Of a stretch of 64,000 bases of DNA, positions 38,001-49,300 are shown piece by piece; the first letter of the stretch is position 1; each line of letters begins with the position of its first letter. Below the pieces are notes generated by a model that was given only the letters and a program-made list of their open reading frames with translations, did not search any database and was not told the origin of the DNA. The translations under genes and the position numbers were made by a program. Location of the stretch: NCBI RefSeq assembly GCF_014529535.1, contig NW_023503374.1, positions 9,169,685 to 9,233,684 on the forward strand, read 5' to 3'. The DNA is from Bradysia coprophila (Eukaryota; Arthropoda; Insecta; Diptera; Sciaridae).

Positions 38001-38927
38001 TGGAACATTGGATCCAAGGCCATCAGTGTATAGTCTGTGGGTGTACAATACGTAAGGATGATCCTACACGATGAAATTGAGGTCAGATTTATGAGTTCAG
38101 ATGTTTTCATTTTACGATTGAAGAACCTTATTACTGTCCACCCCAACTGACTCCCCAATGACAATTAAATTGATCAAATCACTCGCAGACTTCGATGACA
38201 GAAATTCCAGCTGCTTCCATTGCGTAGATCTCGACACAATTACGACACGGCTCGTTGTTTGTGGTCCAAGAATGTCTCTAGCACGAAGAATGTCTGATAG
38301 GAACAGTATATAACTCCGACATCTCGAATCCAGTGGTTGTAGGATAAATTTATTCACCAGCTTGTAGTTGCGGTCGATTTTACCGTGAATGTATGTTATG
38401 TTCAGGTTCTAGAGTGCAGTGAATTAACAAGAATGCAGTGAACTTTATACTCTTCACTGAATTTCTTTACCGTAAACAATCTTTGTAGAATGACTCCATC
38501 TGATTCCTCGACATACTTGTCGTAGACAACAATGGGTATGCAGTCTTTCAAATAAATCTCGACGATTTTGATCAATAATTGAACAAGTATGTCTTCAACT
38601 TTTATTATCGATTCAACTTTAAAATTTTGATGCCAAATTTCTTGCTGTGACAGGGCACAAAAAAATAAAATGATTTACGAAAATTCAAACTTGAAAATTG
38701 TAAGGGGTTACTTCTACAAATAAAATTTTCTAAATTACTTGTGTCTTCGGATGACCAATAAAAATAGGATCAACTTGTCGCTTCCGCACCAACTTCGACG
38801 TAATATTTCCTACGAAAAAGTTATTTCTCGGATCACTATATTCAATAACTTCATTACAGGAACGAATGTCCGCCATAACACAAGTGGCAAAAATGTACAA
38901 AGAAAATAAAACCGCTCGCCCGAACAT
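29096..38927 (-). CDS. Ir21a: Ionotropic receptor, best match Ir21a
   Basis: Thirteen exons with GT..AG borders and matching phases give 858 residues: 38927-38739, 38644-38471, 38408-38127, 38063-37732, 37715-37512, 37455-37373, 37304-37146, 37080-36988, 36930-36883, 30287-30095, 30025-29947, 29897-29706, 29644-29096. Order: signal peptide (MFGRAVLFSLYIFATCVMA), N-terminal domain (~20-225), ligand-binding S1 (~236-395), M1 (PFQWPVWVAITAIYLLAIFP), pore loop (MFWYVFGTFTNSL), M2 (TACYTSSIIAFVTLPIFPET), S2 (FWPYAFIGSK...EECLSIYGV), M3 (~678-700) and a ~155-residue Ser-rich cytoplasmic tail. IRs are sensory cation channels in dendrites of sensory neurons; Ir21a works with Ir25a and Ir93a in cool and humidity sensing. 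The IR call is near certain; the Ir21a assignment rests on remembered family features such as LAFSDKLT after M1 and is moderate. The 6.6-kb ninth intron holds a LINE. Confidence 0.9.
31393..34461 (-). CDS. LINE ORF2: endonuclease and reverse transcriptase
   Basis: 1022 residues, unbroken. The endonuclease spans about residues 60-280 with metal and catalytic motifs SETW (E95), GDFN (D198, N200) and KHDLIFG (H276, D277). The reverse transcriptase spans about 530-780 with DFRPISILP, VLLDFSKAFDTLNH, GVPQGSVLGPLLF and the active-site FADD (716-719). No RNase H domain is evident. The protein nicks target DNA and primes cDNA synthesis from its own RNA. The first ~50 residues are hydrophobic then Ser-rich, so the real start may be downstream. 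Several shorter plus-strand frames across this ORF are shadows. Confidence 0.93.
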   Translation of the reverse strand: MFLLLLSHIILISASSHHTLACCFEYMMSSNANVTGSTGSSGSVCIPNVMLKSTLKASGDVLHFCHVNAGSLPPKIDEFRSFFEGTCLDLIAVSETWCKSYHSNKLVSIPGFEILRNDRHVKRSGGVILYVRSGLNYKVLEVSDKISSEYIFIEVIFPDSKMLVGAYYKAPKVDELDVFRNVLLDITVPYDDALLLGDFNENQLGAINGSCLRCVGGTCTNCLFAEIIGQFGFTSIGTIPSHYPVGERPSLIDLCLSNRPEKVVFFIQISHGLSKHDLIFGSYLCNKGGLKKSTRLRRNLFKVDKDRLFSHLSSVDWSFVFNTVDVTSKVAAFNELIQTVLDVHAPLLPVKEKDPLLSTKPWFNNDVRRALLERDIAEFEYRRGRATLAHYRRLRNRATNLIKRVKFDFLSPKLDAKLGSKALWRNLREIGAVSSRDVKPTFTAGDFNAYLTSSVDSDSAASATDFRASNFVSGSTFSFTNVTSLDVVRAVKSIRSNSLGLDNVPLVFVRMTLPFVLPVLTHIVNHCFTSSSVPRAWKLSKVIPVHKKCRNRGLEDFRPISILPCLSKVFEILAKEQITSYLEMKHLQDDYQSGFRTFHSTNAALLRVSDEIRKSFEKKLLTFMVLLDFSKAFDTLNHGKLLYKLASNFGFSTSAVALIRDYLSERFQSVCIDGHFSDFSEIRVGVPQGSVLGPLLFSMYINDLPGCLKASLHHMFADDVQLFHSCAAERINEGVFKINQDLCAVSRWAKVNGLKLNPKKSQAIVFSESSGRFLSSEVLPWILLNGVVVPYVEKVQNLGLLMDKKLTFADQVSDICSKVFGRLRSLWQSSHLFSIKTRILLVKSLILPAFTYGESVYSTNLSASAVRSLERAFSACVRFVYRLRRYDSASGYGNQILGCPLMTYLRVRRCAVIYNLTRRREPGFLFERLSAGNSVRSRSFVLPRHSSVQYNRSFFVRTVADYNSIPVRIRELPSVSRFKDASVMFFQSLLSRLGPVSCAATHVLGVFCNFLCFFLFSVLSYF
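34644..35744 (-). CDS. LINE ORF1: coiled-coil RNA-binding protein
   Basis: 366 residues, starting MSSHRRMTKPKHPKRG. A basic start is followed by a long coiled coil (about 30-135) rich in heptad Leu/Met, then a globular part (about 140-300) with ELIISGVP and RIYINESLT, as in ORF1 proteins of jockey/CR1-like LINEs related to baculovirus FP-type domains. The last 60 residues are Pro/Ser/Met-rich. No CCHC zinc knuckles are seen. Role by family: packages LINE RNA. It precedes ORF2 by about 180 bp. Confidence 0.85.
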   Translation of the reverse strand: MSSHRRMTKPKHPKRGFNDVDPVDDTKEPQDLDLKSLMLSLSAKMDTLGTTLSNVDSRLNTKMEQLESSMSTMIKGVQLEMENRLTSFTADVNQRFSGVESSTILKCDEAMQKASNELSSRFDDMRALLEWRIDKLERLSMDKELIISGVPVEQNDNPFGVLGDICSVLKCNLSDRDFVSAYRLRPKNSNSNTRSIRSAPIVVKACGVWVKDELMSAYLKKRNLNLKDIGFQTASRIYINESLTKANREIFNLAAEAKKDGHILKYFSRNGLIHVQRVANAKPVMIHHISELIQILPLGFDRASSSGSRRIRNHTPAPLPMNHHNQLKDTPDMNDNTAALPTMPTTSDSMDTNHGDAGDSTLSMTK

Positions 38928-38999
38928 GATCAACCGATCGAGCAAAATGTGAGTGAACGACTGAGCATCCACAATATACGGCAAGACGTTTTTATATTC

Positions 39000-40375
39000 G
39001 ATATGCTGCACTATAAATAAAGTGTAAAACCAATCGCTAATTCATAAATGTCATCAATTCAATCAACGAAAAAAATTAATTGAATAATTGATCCGTGGAT
39101 GGGTTAAAGATTAATAGAAAAACAACTACAACCCTTTCATAAATCGGAGAAAGAATAATCGAAACAAAAGTAAAAACCACAGAGGAAACATAAAACAGGG
39201 ACGGTATAACGTGTACCGCATGTAAGTATTTCATTTCTACAGTTTTTTGTTCAGTTTTTCATGACAAGTGTATAGTATACGACAGCAGTGCTTTCCCAGA
39301 AGCATTCGTCAACATAGTAAAAAGTAGAAACATTCGCTTCTATTCGAAGGTTTAAACATTAAAAAAACAGAAATCAGTTAAAAGAAAAAAAGGATGATGA
39401 CTGAAACGACCAAATGTAATTATAGAATCTGTTACTTCTTTTGGTGTAATTCTTGCGGATTGTTTAAGAGGCACCGGTACTATGACGAAAAGCATACATT
39501 AGGACGATTTTTAAATACTGGTTTTTAGTTTACTTTTGATGATATCTTTCCACCAGAATCCTTTTTCAAAAATGTACGACCGCAATTCCGACCACGAATG
39601 TGTTAGCTTTCAACAGAAAATAATTTTGGTTGTAGCAATTTGACCAGCTCTGAGAACAATGAGCAGTTTATGAAAATTTCATTGAACTGCTCACTTTCCT
39701 CAGAGCTGGTCAAACCGGTCAAACGACTACAACCAAAACTAATTTCTGTTGAAAGCTAACACATGGACGTGGTCGGAATTGCGGTCGTACATTTTTCAAA
39801 AAGGAATCTGATGAAAATATATTAACAAAAATGAAATACGAAACAAGCAAATGTTGGCTACAATTTTAGCTAAGTGCCGGTGCCACTTAACAAAAAATCA
39901 TTTACTTCATTAGTTGCTATTTAAGTTGCATTAGATTAGAATTCATAGTTAATCTTTGTTTGGGAAACTCTGGAAACTGAACGCAGAATATAAGACTAAG
40001 ACCATATTACTATGTCATGAAAAGAGAATCATCTCACTTGCTGGTTGGCGACATAGTTTCCATTTCCCTTCGTCAAAATAAAAATTTCCAAATTTGAATA
40101 TGGTTTAAAAAGTGTAAAATTAAATGGTATATCCGGTGACGTGACATGCCGTACCATCCAAAGACCAAAATAGGAAAAAAAATATTCCCAGATGTTTTGG
40201 ATTTTTGACAGCGACCAAATCAAATCTACAGCATAAGGTTGGACTGACCTTCTTTTCGGTTGGTGAATGAAACTCAATTTTAACATTTTTCTCGTTTAAA
40301 AAAATTATTTCAGTAAATTCGATTCTACGGTCTACAATTACGTTGGTCGTACCTTAATTTTAATTTTATTTTATT
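39000..40375. other. Spacer between Ir21a start and ABCA end
   Basis: No gene supported. It should hold the Ir21a promoter, but no motif is convincing. A long hairpin element occupies 39555-39809. The minus frame at 40029-40286 has no recognised domain and lies after the ABCA stop. Confidence 0.5.
39555..39809. mobile_element. Long-arm hairpin MITE, ~255 bp
   Basis: GATTCC(T)TTTTGAAAAATGTACGACCGCAATTCCGACCACG-type arms of about 120 bp face each other with few mismatches, covering nearly the whole element. Inner landmarks: TGTTAGCTTTCAACAGAAA/TTTCTGTTGAAAGCTAACA and GACCAGCTCTGAG/CTCAGAGCTGGTC. The loop is about 20 bp. Confidence 0.85.
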
Positions 40376-43300
40376 TCAATTTCGTCGTTCTATTCTTTCT
40401 TCTTTTTGTAGCTTGGCGAACGATAGGAAGACCTGCTCCAAACTTGTCTGACTCAACGAATAATCTTCGATGTTAAATCTATCCTTCGCATCCTCCATCA
40501 ACTGAAACATTGTTGACCACTTCAGGTCGGATTTGGGAATGAAATATGTTAACAATCCCATGTATTCTTCTCTGTAAATATAGCGGGTGGAAAGTGAAAT
40601 TGTGTCAAATCTACTTTTAGACTTCAAAGCCTCACTTCAAATCAGCTCCGAAAAACTTGTCTTTGACGAAGTACTTTATATCGTCCAACGTTTCTGCTAA
40701 AGAATTGGACGGTTGTGTTGACGGAGTGGATGGCCTCAGTCCATTATGTTCATGGAATCTGTCAAATTGGAAATAAATTTAGAAAGTCAGAATTCTAAAC
40801 ATGTATGCGTTTGCTGACTGCTCACCCATTAGTTAAATTGCCGATCGACAGATTTTTCCTAACTTTTATCGTCAAATTAAATCCTTGAGAGAATTTATTT
40901 TTCAGATGTTGCACAGATCCCAGACACTTAAATTCACCGTTCACCATTATTGCCAAGCGAGTGCATAGCGCCTCACATTCGTCCATAAGATGAGACGTTA
41001 ACACTATTGATTTGCCTGTGCTGCGAACTTTCGACACCATATCCATCAGTTGTCGTTTTGCGCCAGGGTCCATTCCTTCAGGAACGCATCAAACATCAGA
41101 TCATAAATTCAAAAACCAGATGGTGCATTTATTACCTGCCGTTGGCTCGTCAAAGTAAACGATACGTGGATTTCCAATTAGGGCTACGGCTGTACTCAAC
41201 TTTCTTTTATTACCACCACTGTATTCTGCAATTTAAAAAATCGAATCGAAAATGTCATGGAAGAAAGAACAGGTCAGAACAGGTACCTTTGACTTTTTTG
41301 TCCATATGGACCAAGAAATTCAAATCAGCTGCCAATTGTACCGAAATTGATTTGATGCGACTCATAGGTATTCCCCGCAACAAACAAAACATTTCCAGCG
41401 TTTCTCTACCAGTCATATCAAGAAGAAGTGCGTCGAATTGTGGACAGTAGCCGATTACCTTCCGGATTTTGTTCATTTCTTTCTTTAAGCTTAAGCCGCG
41501 TATCCACGCTTCGCCTTGCGTAATTGTCTCATCTCCCGTTAACATTTTGAACGCTGATGTTTTACCTGCAGCAAACATTTAAGTTAACACAATTTCCTTT
41601 GCTCAGAATAATAGTATTCGTACCTGCGCCGTTTACTCCCAGCAAGCCAAAGCATTCTGCTCTAAAATAGAAAAGTTTAAGGAAACATAAGAACTTCAGT
41701 AAAAGAACTGATAATCGAATTATAATGTCCGAGTAATCCTAAGAATCAGACAAATCCTGTGGCTAGTACTTACTCTTGAACAGCAATAGACATGTTATTA
41801 ACAGCCACGAATTTGCCATAGGCTTTGCTCATATTCCGTACCACCAAATTATAATTTTTTATTTCCATTGGCGACATATTCTGCACTCTATCTTTCTCGT
41901 CCGAAACGTTTGAGTCTAGCGCTTCATCCGAAGCTTCCACAGAAAATCTCGAGAAGCGACTTCGAATTGAATAGTATAAAGATGCGAAAATGCCGTACTC
42001 GTTCAATAAAAGTATTATGAAGACAACAGTTCCAATGACGAACAGGTAAAGCAAGTGCCGACCGATTCCGAAGTTGTCGAAATCAAAATAATCATTTTCA
42101 CAGCATGGTGCCGTTATGTTCAGTATTGGCGCTAGGTAGCATAGATCTTCCCTTTTTTGGCAGAACGGTGACAACGCGCACTGTGTATCACAGATTTGAT
42201 TGTAAATTGTCACCATGTTGAGGTTACTTAAGCCGTGACTTAGAGCGAAGTGTGGAAACAGAAGGAATATCCAGGTCAATATTTTCGCTACGTCTTCCAG
42301 GTCATAATACTCCATGGACATTATGAACACGATGAAATAGAAAGCAATTCCTACGGAAACTCGTTTTAACTGTTGCAAGTGCTGTGAATCGTTCACTCTT
42401 ACCAGTTACAATGTAAATCAACGACAAAAGACTAAATCCGTCGGCCGACTCTTTGAAAAATTTCGACGCCAAGAACGTTATTGGCAAAATCGCAAAGACG
42501 AAGGCAAACACTACCAAAAATACTCGGCTCAGCTCTAAGGCAGTGGACCAACCTTCTTCTTGGAATATTGCAAATGTGAGGATCATTAGTATCACCGTAA
42601 CCAAAAATGTGAACATATCCCAGATGTATGCCGTTACCCAGAACGTTAGTACATTAGCTCCGCTTACAAATTGCAGTAGTTTGGAGCGTATCATCCGTTC
42701 CTTTAAAATAAATCAAAATCTACCGTCTAATGGATGTGAAAAAAAGGAACTGTCGAACGTACCTTTATATACGACATTACGTAAAACGAAGCCACGAATG
42801 CCATTGCAAAGCCAATGTTAATAGCAATTTGAAAACCCATTGTACCACCGTGCTGTAAGAAATTAAGTCGCGATTCAACCGAATATGGTTGTGGGTCGTT
42901 AAACACTGTGATTCCATGATATTCTCCCAGATGTGCTCGGATAACAGCATTATGAACCAGCGATACTGATAGTGGAGCAGTGTGAAACGCCTGGGTAAGA
43001 TGAAAAATTGAAAGAATAAAACTTCGAAAACTTCCTAAAAATACCTTGCAACACTTCATAACTTAGCTTCGTACCTGATTGTTAAACCAAGCTGTTATCT
43101 CATTGGGACTTCTGATTGTGGCTCCCACCAAATATGCAGAGTTAACTCTTACAAGAAACTTTGTCGAGATCCGGATAATAAACTCTTCGAAACCTTCTCT
43201 AATTCTTTCAAACAGATTATCGCCGTCAATGTTGAGCTGATTCTCATATTGTGTGACAAACCTGAGACACATTTTCAAGTATTTGCAGATTTTCGTCGAA

Positions 43301-46300
43301 GGTATTTGTATAGATTAAGTTGCTACAACTCACCTCCCCACCAGAGAGGTTCCATCTGTTTCTTCCGTTTCTAGTACGGTCACACTACTTCGGTAGCTTT
43401 GAAGCCATATCCTCAGTCGAGGTAGATCCGAAAACCATCCCAACGCACGCTGCGTTACCACAGTTATGCAAATGAACAGTATTGGTATGGCGATTTGAAT
43501 CAACAGAAGTAGCCAATTGCGGAAGTTCATCAGTATCTTCTTTTTGAATAATGCCACCACTTGATTCCTCAATAACATTGCACCAGTAAGTAGTGGAATA
43601 TTCTCTGCATAGTTTACTGCAATGCAATATTGGAAAATAGCAAACGTAGTTTTATGGACAGAATAAACAATTTTTGTCACATTCGTACTTACAAACTTCC
43701 TTGGATCCATACGCACTGTTCTCAATGTCTATCAAATTATCATTTATATTTGCTCCCACCACTAAGTCATGAGTTTCCCTCGACGAATCGCTTCCAACTT
43801 TCATGAAAACTTCTTCCAATGTCGTCAATGAAATGCCATAGCTGTCCACTCCCAGTTCTGCGGAACGGTTTTCCAGCTCTTTGAACATTGGGTGAAATAC
43901 TTTCGAGTTTGCTTCGGCTAGTTGATAAGACAATTCGGTTCCAATATCGCCACCCACTACAACATCCGGTATATACCGTTGCAACAGATTTGTTACATTT
44001 TCGGTGACGCATGATGCGTTCTTCACACAAATCAGGTGGTATCCGTTGCCGAATTTCTTTTTTAGAAAATGTGACGAGCCGACACACTTTAATGATCCAT
44101 TCGACATTATGGCGATGCGATCTCCCAGAATGTCGGCTAATAATCGGAACGAAATTTATGTCAGTTAAAATATTCAGTGCCATGTGTTTCAATAGCTTCA
44201 GTAGTTTCAAATCAAAGTCACAATTGGTCAGGGACTATTATTAGGGAAATAATGTTGGAAAAGCTTTCCCAATTCCTGGATTGGGAAATCATTTCCTAAA
44301 CAATAGGCCATGCAATTGGTGGATTATTTAAAGTAATTTGGACATACCCTCATCCATAAAATGAGTTGACAATAGTAACGTTCGTCCATGCTTTTCCACT
44401 CTTAACATATCCCATAAGGCTCGTCTTGATGCAGGGTCCATGCCAGAGGTTGGCTCATCCAATAATACTACCTTTGAATGACCACAGAGAGCAATACAAA
44501 CGCACAATTTCCGTTTCATTCCCCCCGATAATGTTTTCGATGGAGAGTTAATCTTTGGTATTAGATCGATCAGCTTTACATATTTGTCCACTTCTTCTTT
44601 CACTTGGTTGCCTCTGAGTCCTTTCAACTCACTGAAGAATACAATGTGCTCTCTAACCGTCAATTCGTCGAATAAAATGTTATGTTGAGGACACAAGCCT
44701 AAAGATGCCCGAACACCGTCCATATCACGACGAATATCTTTCCCATTTATTATCGCTGAACCAGATGTGGGAACGATCATTCCGGTCAACATAGACATCG
44801 TTGTAGTTTTGCCTAGAATTAAAAAAGTGAAACCAGTAAGATCAGAGCGAATTGAATAGTTCGCAACGGTTGCGGTTTAACATCGACTGACCTGCTCCAT
44901 TATGACCCAGAAGGACTGTAATCTGATCGTCAAACATATTCATGGATAAACCGTCGACAGCAACTTTCTTTCGAGAATACATTTTTCTTAAATTCTTGAT
45001 CTTGATGCCACAATTAAGATTTGTCGGATCATCTTCAAAATGATCCGGATTTTCATTCGGATAATCTTCATCGGAATAATCCCAGCTCCTTTCGCCGCAC
45101 CAAAATCGTCTCGTAAATGGAAAATAAAATGGCTAGAATATTGTAGTCGAGTCATACATTCAAGCTCAATTCAAGGGTCAAAAAACCTGCTGATTACCTG
45201 AGGAACACCGTATTCACCAGGAAGGATCTTTTCAAAATACAACGCAATGAGTAGATACAAAACCATGCAGACCAACAACATTATGGTAATCAAACCAACT
45301 GAAATATCATCGTCAACCGAAACTGGCCGCCAGAAATTATGCCATTGTAATCCCTCTCCGGTACCCTCCAAACGGATGATTATTTGAAAACCGAAAGCCA
45401 TAGCCGTATTGGACAGCAACGAAAGAAGCATTTTCTCATAGAGTTCTAACCGATCGTATGTTACTATCGTAAACGTGTAGACTGCATAAAATATGAACCA
45501 CACAAGACCGCTTACGGCCGATGCTGTAGTCGCTTTCGAAAAGAATACACTTAACATGAAACTGAATGTTGTGGTGGTCATGCTGTATAGAAAATTGTTA
45601 ATTATAACTGACACTATGAACGCCGATTTATTCAAGAACCAACCAGAATACGAACAAGAATATCCAAATGCACAACCAGTTGCTATGAGTAAATACCGAG
45701 ACATTTGAGTCTGGATACCATGGAACCTAAGTTAACGAAACAGATCGTGAATCATTTGCATTCTTCATTTTTGCTTGGAACATACATTTAACAAGAAAAC
45801 CATCAGCGACAAAGAAATTGTCATTATGATCATCGTTCTAATGAACCAACTCGTCCAATGTATCCAATTAGGTAGTCCCATAATTTTCATCCATTCTTTT
45901 AGCTGTTTTTCCTTTTCAATTGCTATGAATTTGACGGTATTTGAGAATGGAAAACTGTTTTTACCGAAATAAGACAAAAAAATTCTCAGAAAAATGTTTC
46001 CATCAGACGGTGAGTGTTATTCTTACATGAAGCTAAGTAAGACGATAAAAGAAACTAGCGTTTCTAATCCTGACAGCAAAACATCTCTCAGATAAGGGGG
46101 GTAAGGATATCTCTAAAAAAATCAATTAAATTTAAGTAATTAAATGATAAATGAGTATTTGTATGGAATACACTCGTTTCGATAGGCACCTTCATTAACC
46201 TTTCACAGACGGCATCTGACGTACCACTAATATAATTATGGAATCTTTTACTTCTAATGATCTAAGCATTTTCAACCGTTTATTCAAAATTCACTTCAAT

Positions 46301-49300
46301 TGTTTTTCAACATCATTTTTTCTATATAAGGTAGAAATGATCAGAACACGGGCTGGACACTCTATGAATAGCAGCATTTAAAGCGTGAATAGTGTCAGGC
46401 CCGTGGATCAGAACAGTCTATGAAAGGTTATAACACGAAATGATTTTTAAGACAAATGTACCTGAATGTAAATCTCTGGCATTGTATTACCAGATTTCAG
46501 TTGAAGGAATGCCCCAGCTACGGCATTTTGAATGGCAAGAAAACCCTCTTGGTAATAACCTGGTATAGAATCCACAATTACATTAAATAATTCTGAATTT
46601 CTAAACTTCAAGTCAGCATTTCATTTTACCCGGCGGAACACCACCATTTTCAGATCCGCGATTTCGTGGACCAAGTATTTCAAATCTTGGAAATAATAGA
46701 TCAGTCCTCCAGTTATAGGTTGCAGGAAAAAAACCGTCTGGCGTACGTAGTTCGCTTGGTAGTCGTATTGAGTACTCAAGATTGTCGGGAATCTGGTAAA
46801 TGACAAGAGTAAATTGGTCTTACTTCGGAGCATTGAGTTTTCTTTCACTTACATCAACAATATCGTCATGATGAAAGATGAGTCCAGCCAAATACCTCTC
46901 ATTTATCAGAGTTAGATCTAAATCTTCAATTGAATCTAAACCGATCGCAGCTTCTAGACCAAGCAGCTGAGATGTTTCATTTAGCTACACGGAGTAAATG
47001 TAAGATTCAGCGTTGAGTTTTGAATATTAAATTTTTCATTTCGATAATAAATGTATACCAGCTGTTCTATGTGTGCATTCTGCGGTGTGTACAATATAGC
47101 CCAATGATATATTACTTCTGTTCTGTTTTCGATGTTGTCTCTGTTTTTAGTTTTTTTCCAATTTATTATTTACAACTTTCTACAGTGTGTTAGCGTAACA
47201 TTTTAAATCCAATATTAAGCAAACATCGTCTTAAGATGTGTATATAGGTACGAGGACAATATGCAACGAAATGTTCAGGCAGAAACACTCCACCGATTGA
47301 CGCTATTCTACTGATATTTGGCACTATTGAAATCAAACTATTTTTGTTAGCTTTGAGCTTGCTGAAGCTCTTTGAAGTTCAAGGTCTGTGTCTCATAAAA
47401 GCGACTATCATTTATTATGAAATGTAAATGCAAAACAGGCATGAAGTTTGAAGATTCATGTATGAGAAACGACGATTATATCACCTTCCAGTTACGATAC
47501 TGTTTGGAACTTTGGAAATTAGGAAACTTGAAGTCAAAGTTAATCAAAAAAAATTGTCAAAGTCATCGAATGAAGTAGTTCCAAAATCATCGAATGAAGT
47601 AGTTCTTGAGAGGGATTCTTTTCAAAAACAGCCTACCGAAATCGGACGCATTTTCTAGTGCAATTTGTCACACGTACCTAGAAAGGACTTCGACCCTAGA
47701 AGCCAAAACCACTTTGAAAAAAATTCTTCGAAGCTTGTGTGGCTGGTGAAAGGTGATCAAAAACCGAAAACTTGCATTTTTCTTACAAATATTTCTTTAG
47801 TTACACGAGCCGTGTGGGTTGTCATTTGAAAGGTAATCACATGTACTATAGGTTTCTTCCAAGGCCGTTCAAAATGTCAATCGTCATCCACAGTGAAGCC
47901 AAGACAACCTCACTTTGAAGTTTCAACGAACAAATTTGTTTAAGTTGCGGTTATGTTTGCTTCTGTGGATGACGGTCGGTTGTTTTCGGCCTGTCAAATT
48001 TCGTTTTTACCGTACGATGGAAGAAACCTATTGAGCCGAATAGCGACTTATTGGTTTTACACGCTACATGCGTCGAAAACCGTACTTTTCATGTTTTAAG
48101 CACTTCTTTCGACGCCCTCAGCATGTAAAATCCATTACATAGCTCGGGATCCCTAGTCATGTAATAGTATTTCACATGACTAGACCTATTGACCTCGGAT
48201 CAACAAAATTCACACGAAAACTCTACTTTTCATCTTTTTATCTCGAGTTATGTAATGGATTTTACATGCTAAGGGCGTCGAAAGAAGTGCTTGAAACATG
48301 AAAAGTACGGTTTTCGACGCAAGTGGCATGTAAAATACTATTAAAATTCATCCACACTGAAATATGTGCAGTTAAAGTTTCAACCGAAGACTAACACTGT
48401 TCTTACAGAAATTTCTCGAGGTACACAAAACGTACATGGTCGTGTGGAGTATCATTTTTGAAGGGTAATTTTACGTGCGTTTGGGCCAAATAGGGTCCTA
48501 TATGGTTTGTATGCATTTACGATGAAATAGAAGTTGAAATGTTTAAGTGCCCATATCGCATATGCATCCAAACACCATAAGAACCTATTTGGCCCGAAAT
48601 TACATAAAATTACCTTTTCAATGTTACATTACAGGACCATGTACGTTTTGTGTAGCTCGAGAAATTTTTGTAAGAACAGTGTTCGGTTGAAAAGTTTGCC
48701 TGCATATATGTCAGCGTGGATTTATTTTAAAACCAATAAGTCCCTATTCAACTCAATAGTACATCTGATTACCTTTCAAATGACACCCCACACGACCCTG
48801 TACGGCTCGTGTAACTGGAGAAATATTTGTAAGAAAAATGCAAGTTTTCGGTTTTTGATCACCTTTCACCAGCCACACAAGCTTCGAAGAATTTTTTTAA
48901 AAAGTGGTTTTGGCTTCTAGGGTCGAAGTCCTTTCTAGGAACGTATGAAAAATTGGACTAGAAAATGCGTCCGATTTTGGTAGGCTGTTTTTGAAAAGAA
49001 TCCCACTGACCATTCACAAGCGACAGGTCGATAAGCATACCAGTGATACCAAATCTGTTTCTCCTAATAGCATTTTAGACAGATTGTTGCAGAATCTTTT
49101 AACATAAATTTTGCTTAGTTTTGTAGTAGCAGCCTACAAATAGATTGTCAGTCTGAAACTAATCTAAGCTGGTATTTCCCTCATCATTTCTCTTGATGTT
49201 TATAAAAAGAACAAATTCTTCCAATCGGAAAATCGATTTATGATATAACGAAGAGGAATTTATCATTCGATTTTGTAATTTTCATAACATTGACATCCTA

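Noticed and set aside
40029..40286. 85-codon minus-strand frame after the ABCA stop
   Set aside because: No similarity to ABCA C-termini and no splice link; the ABCA frame ends cleanly at 40376.
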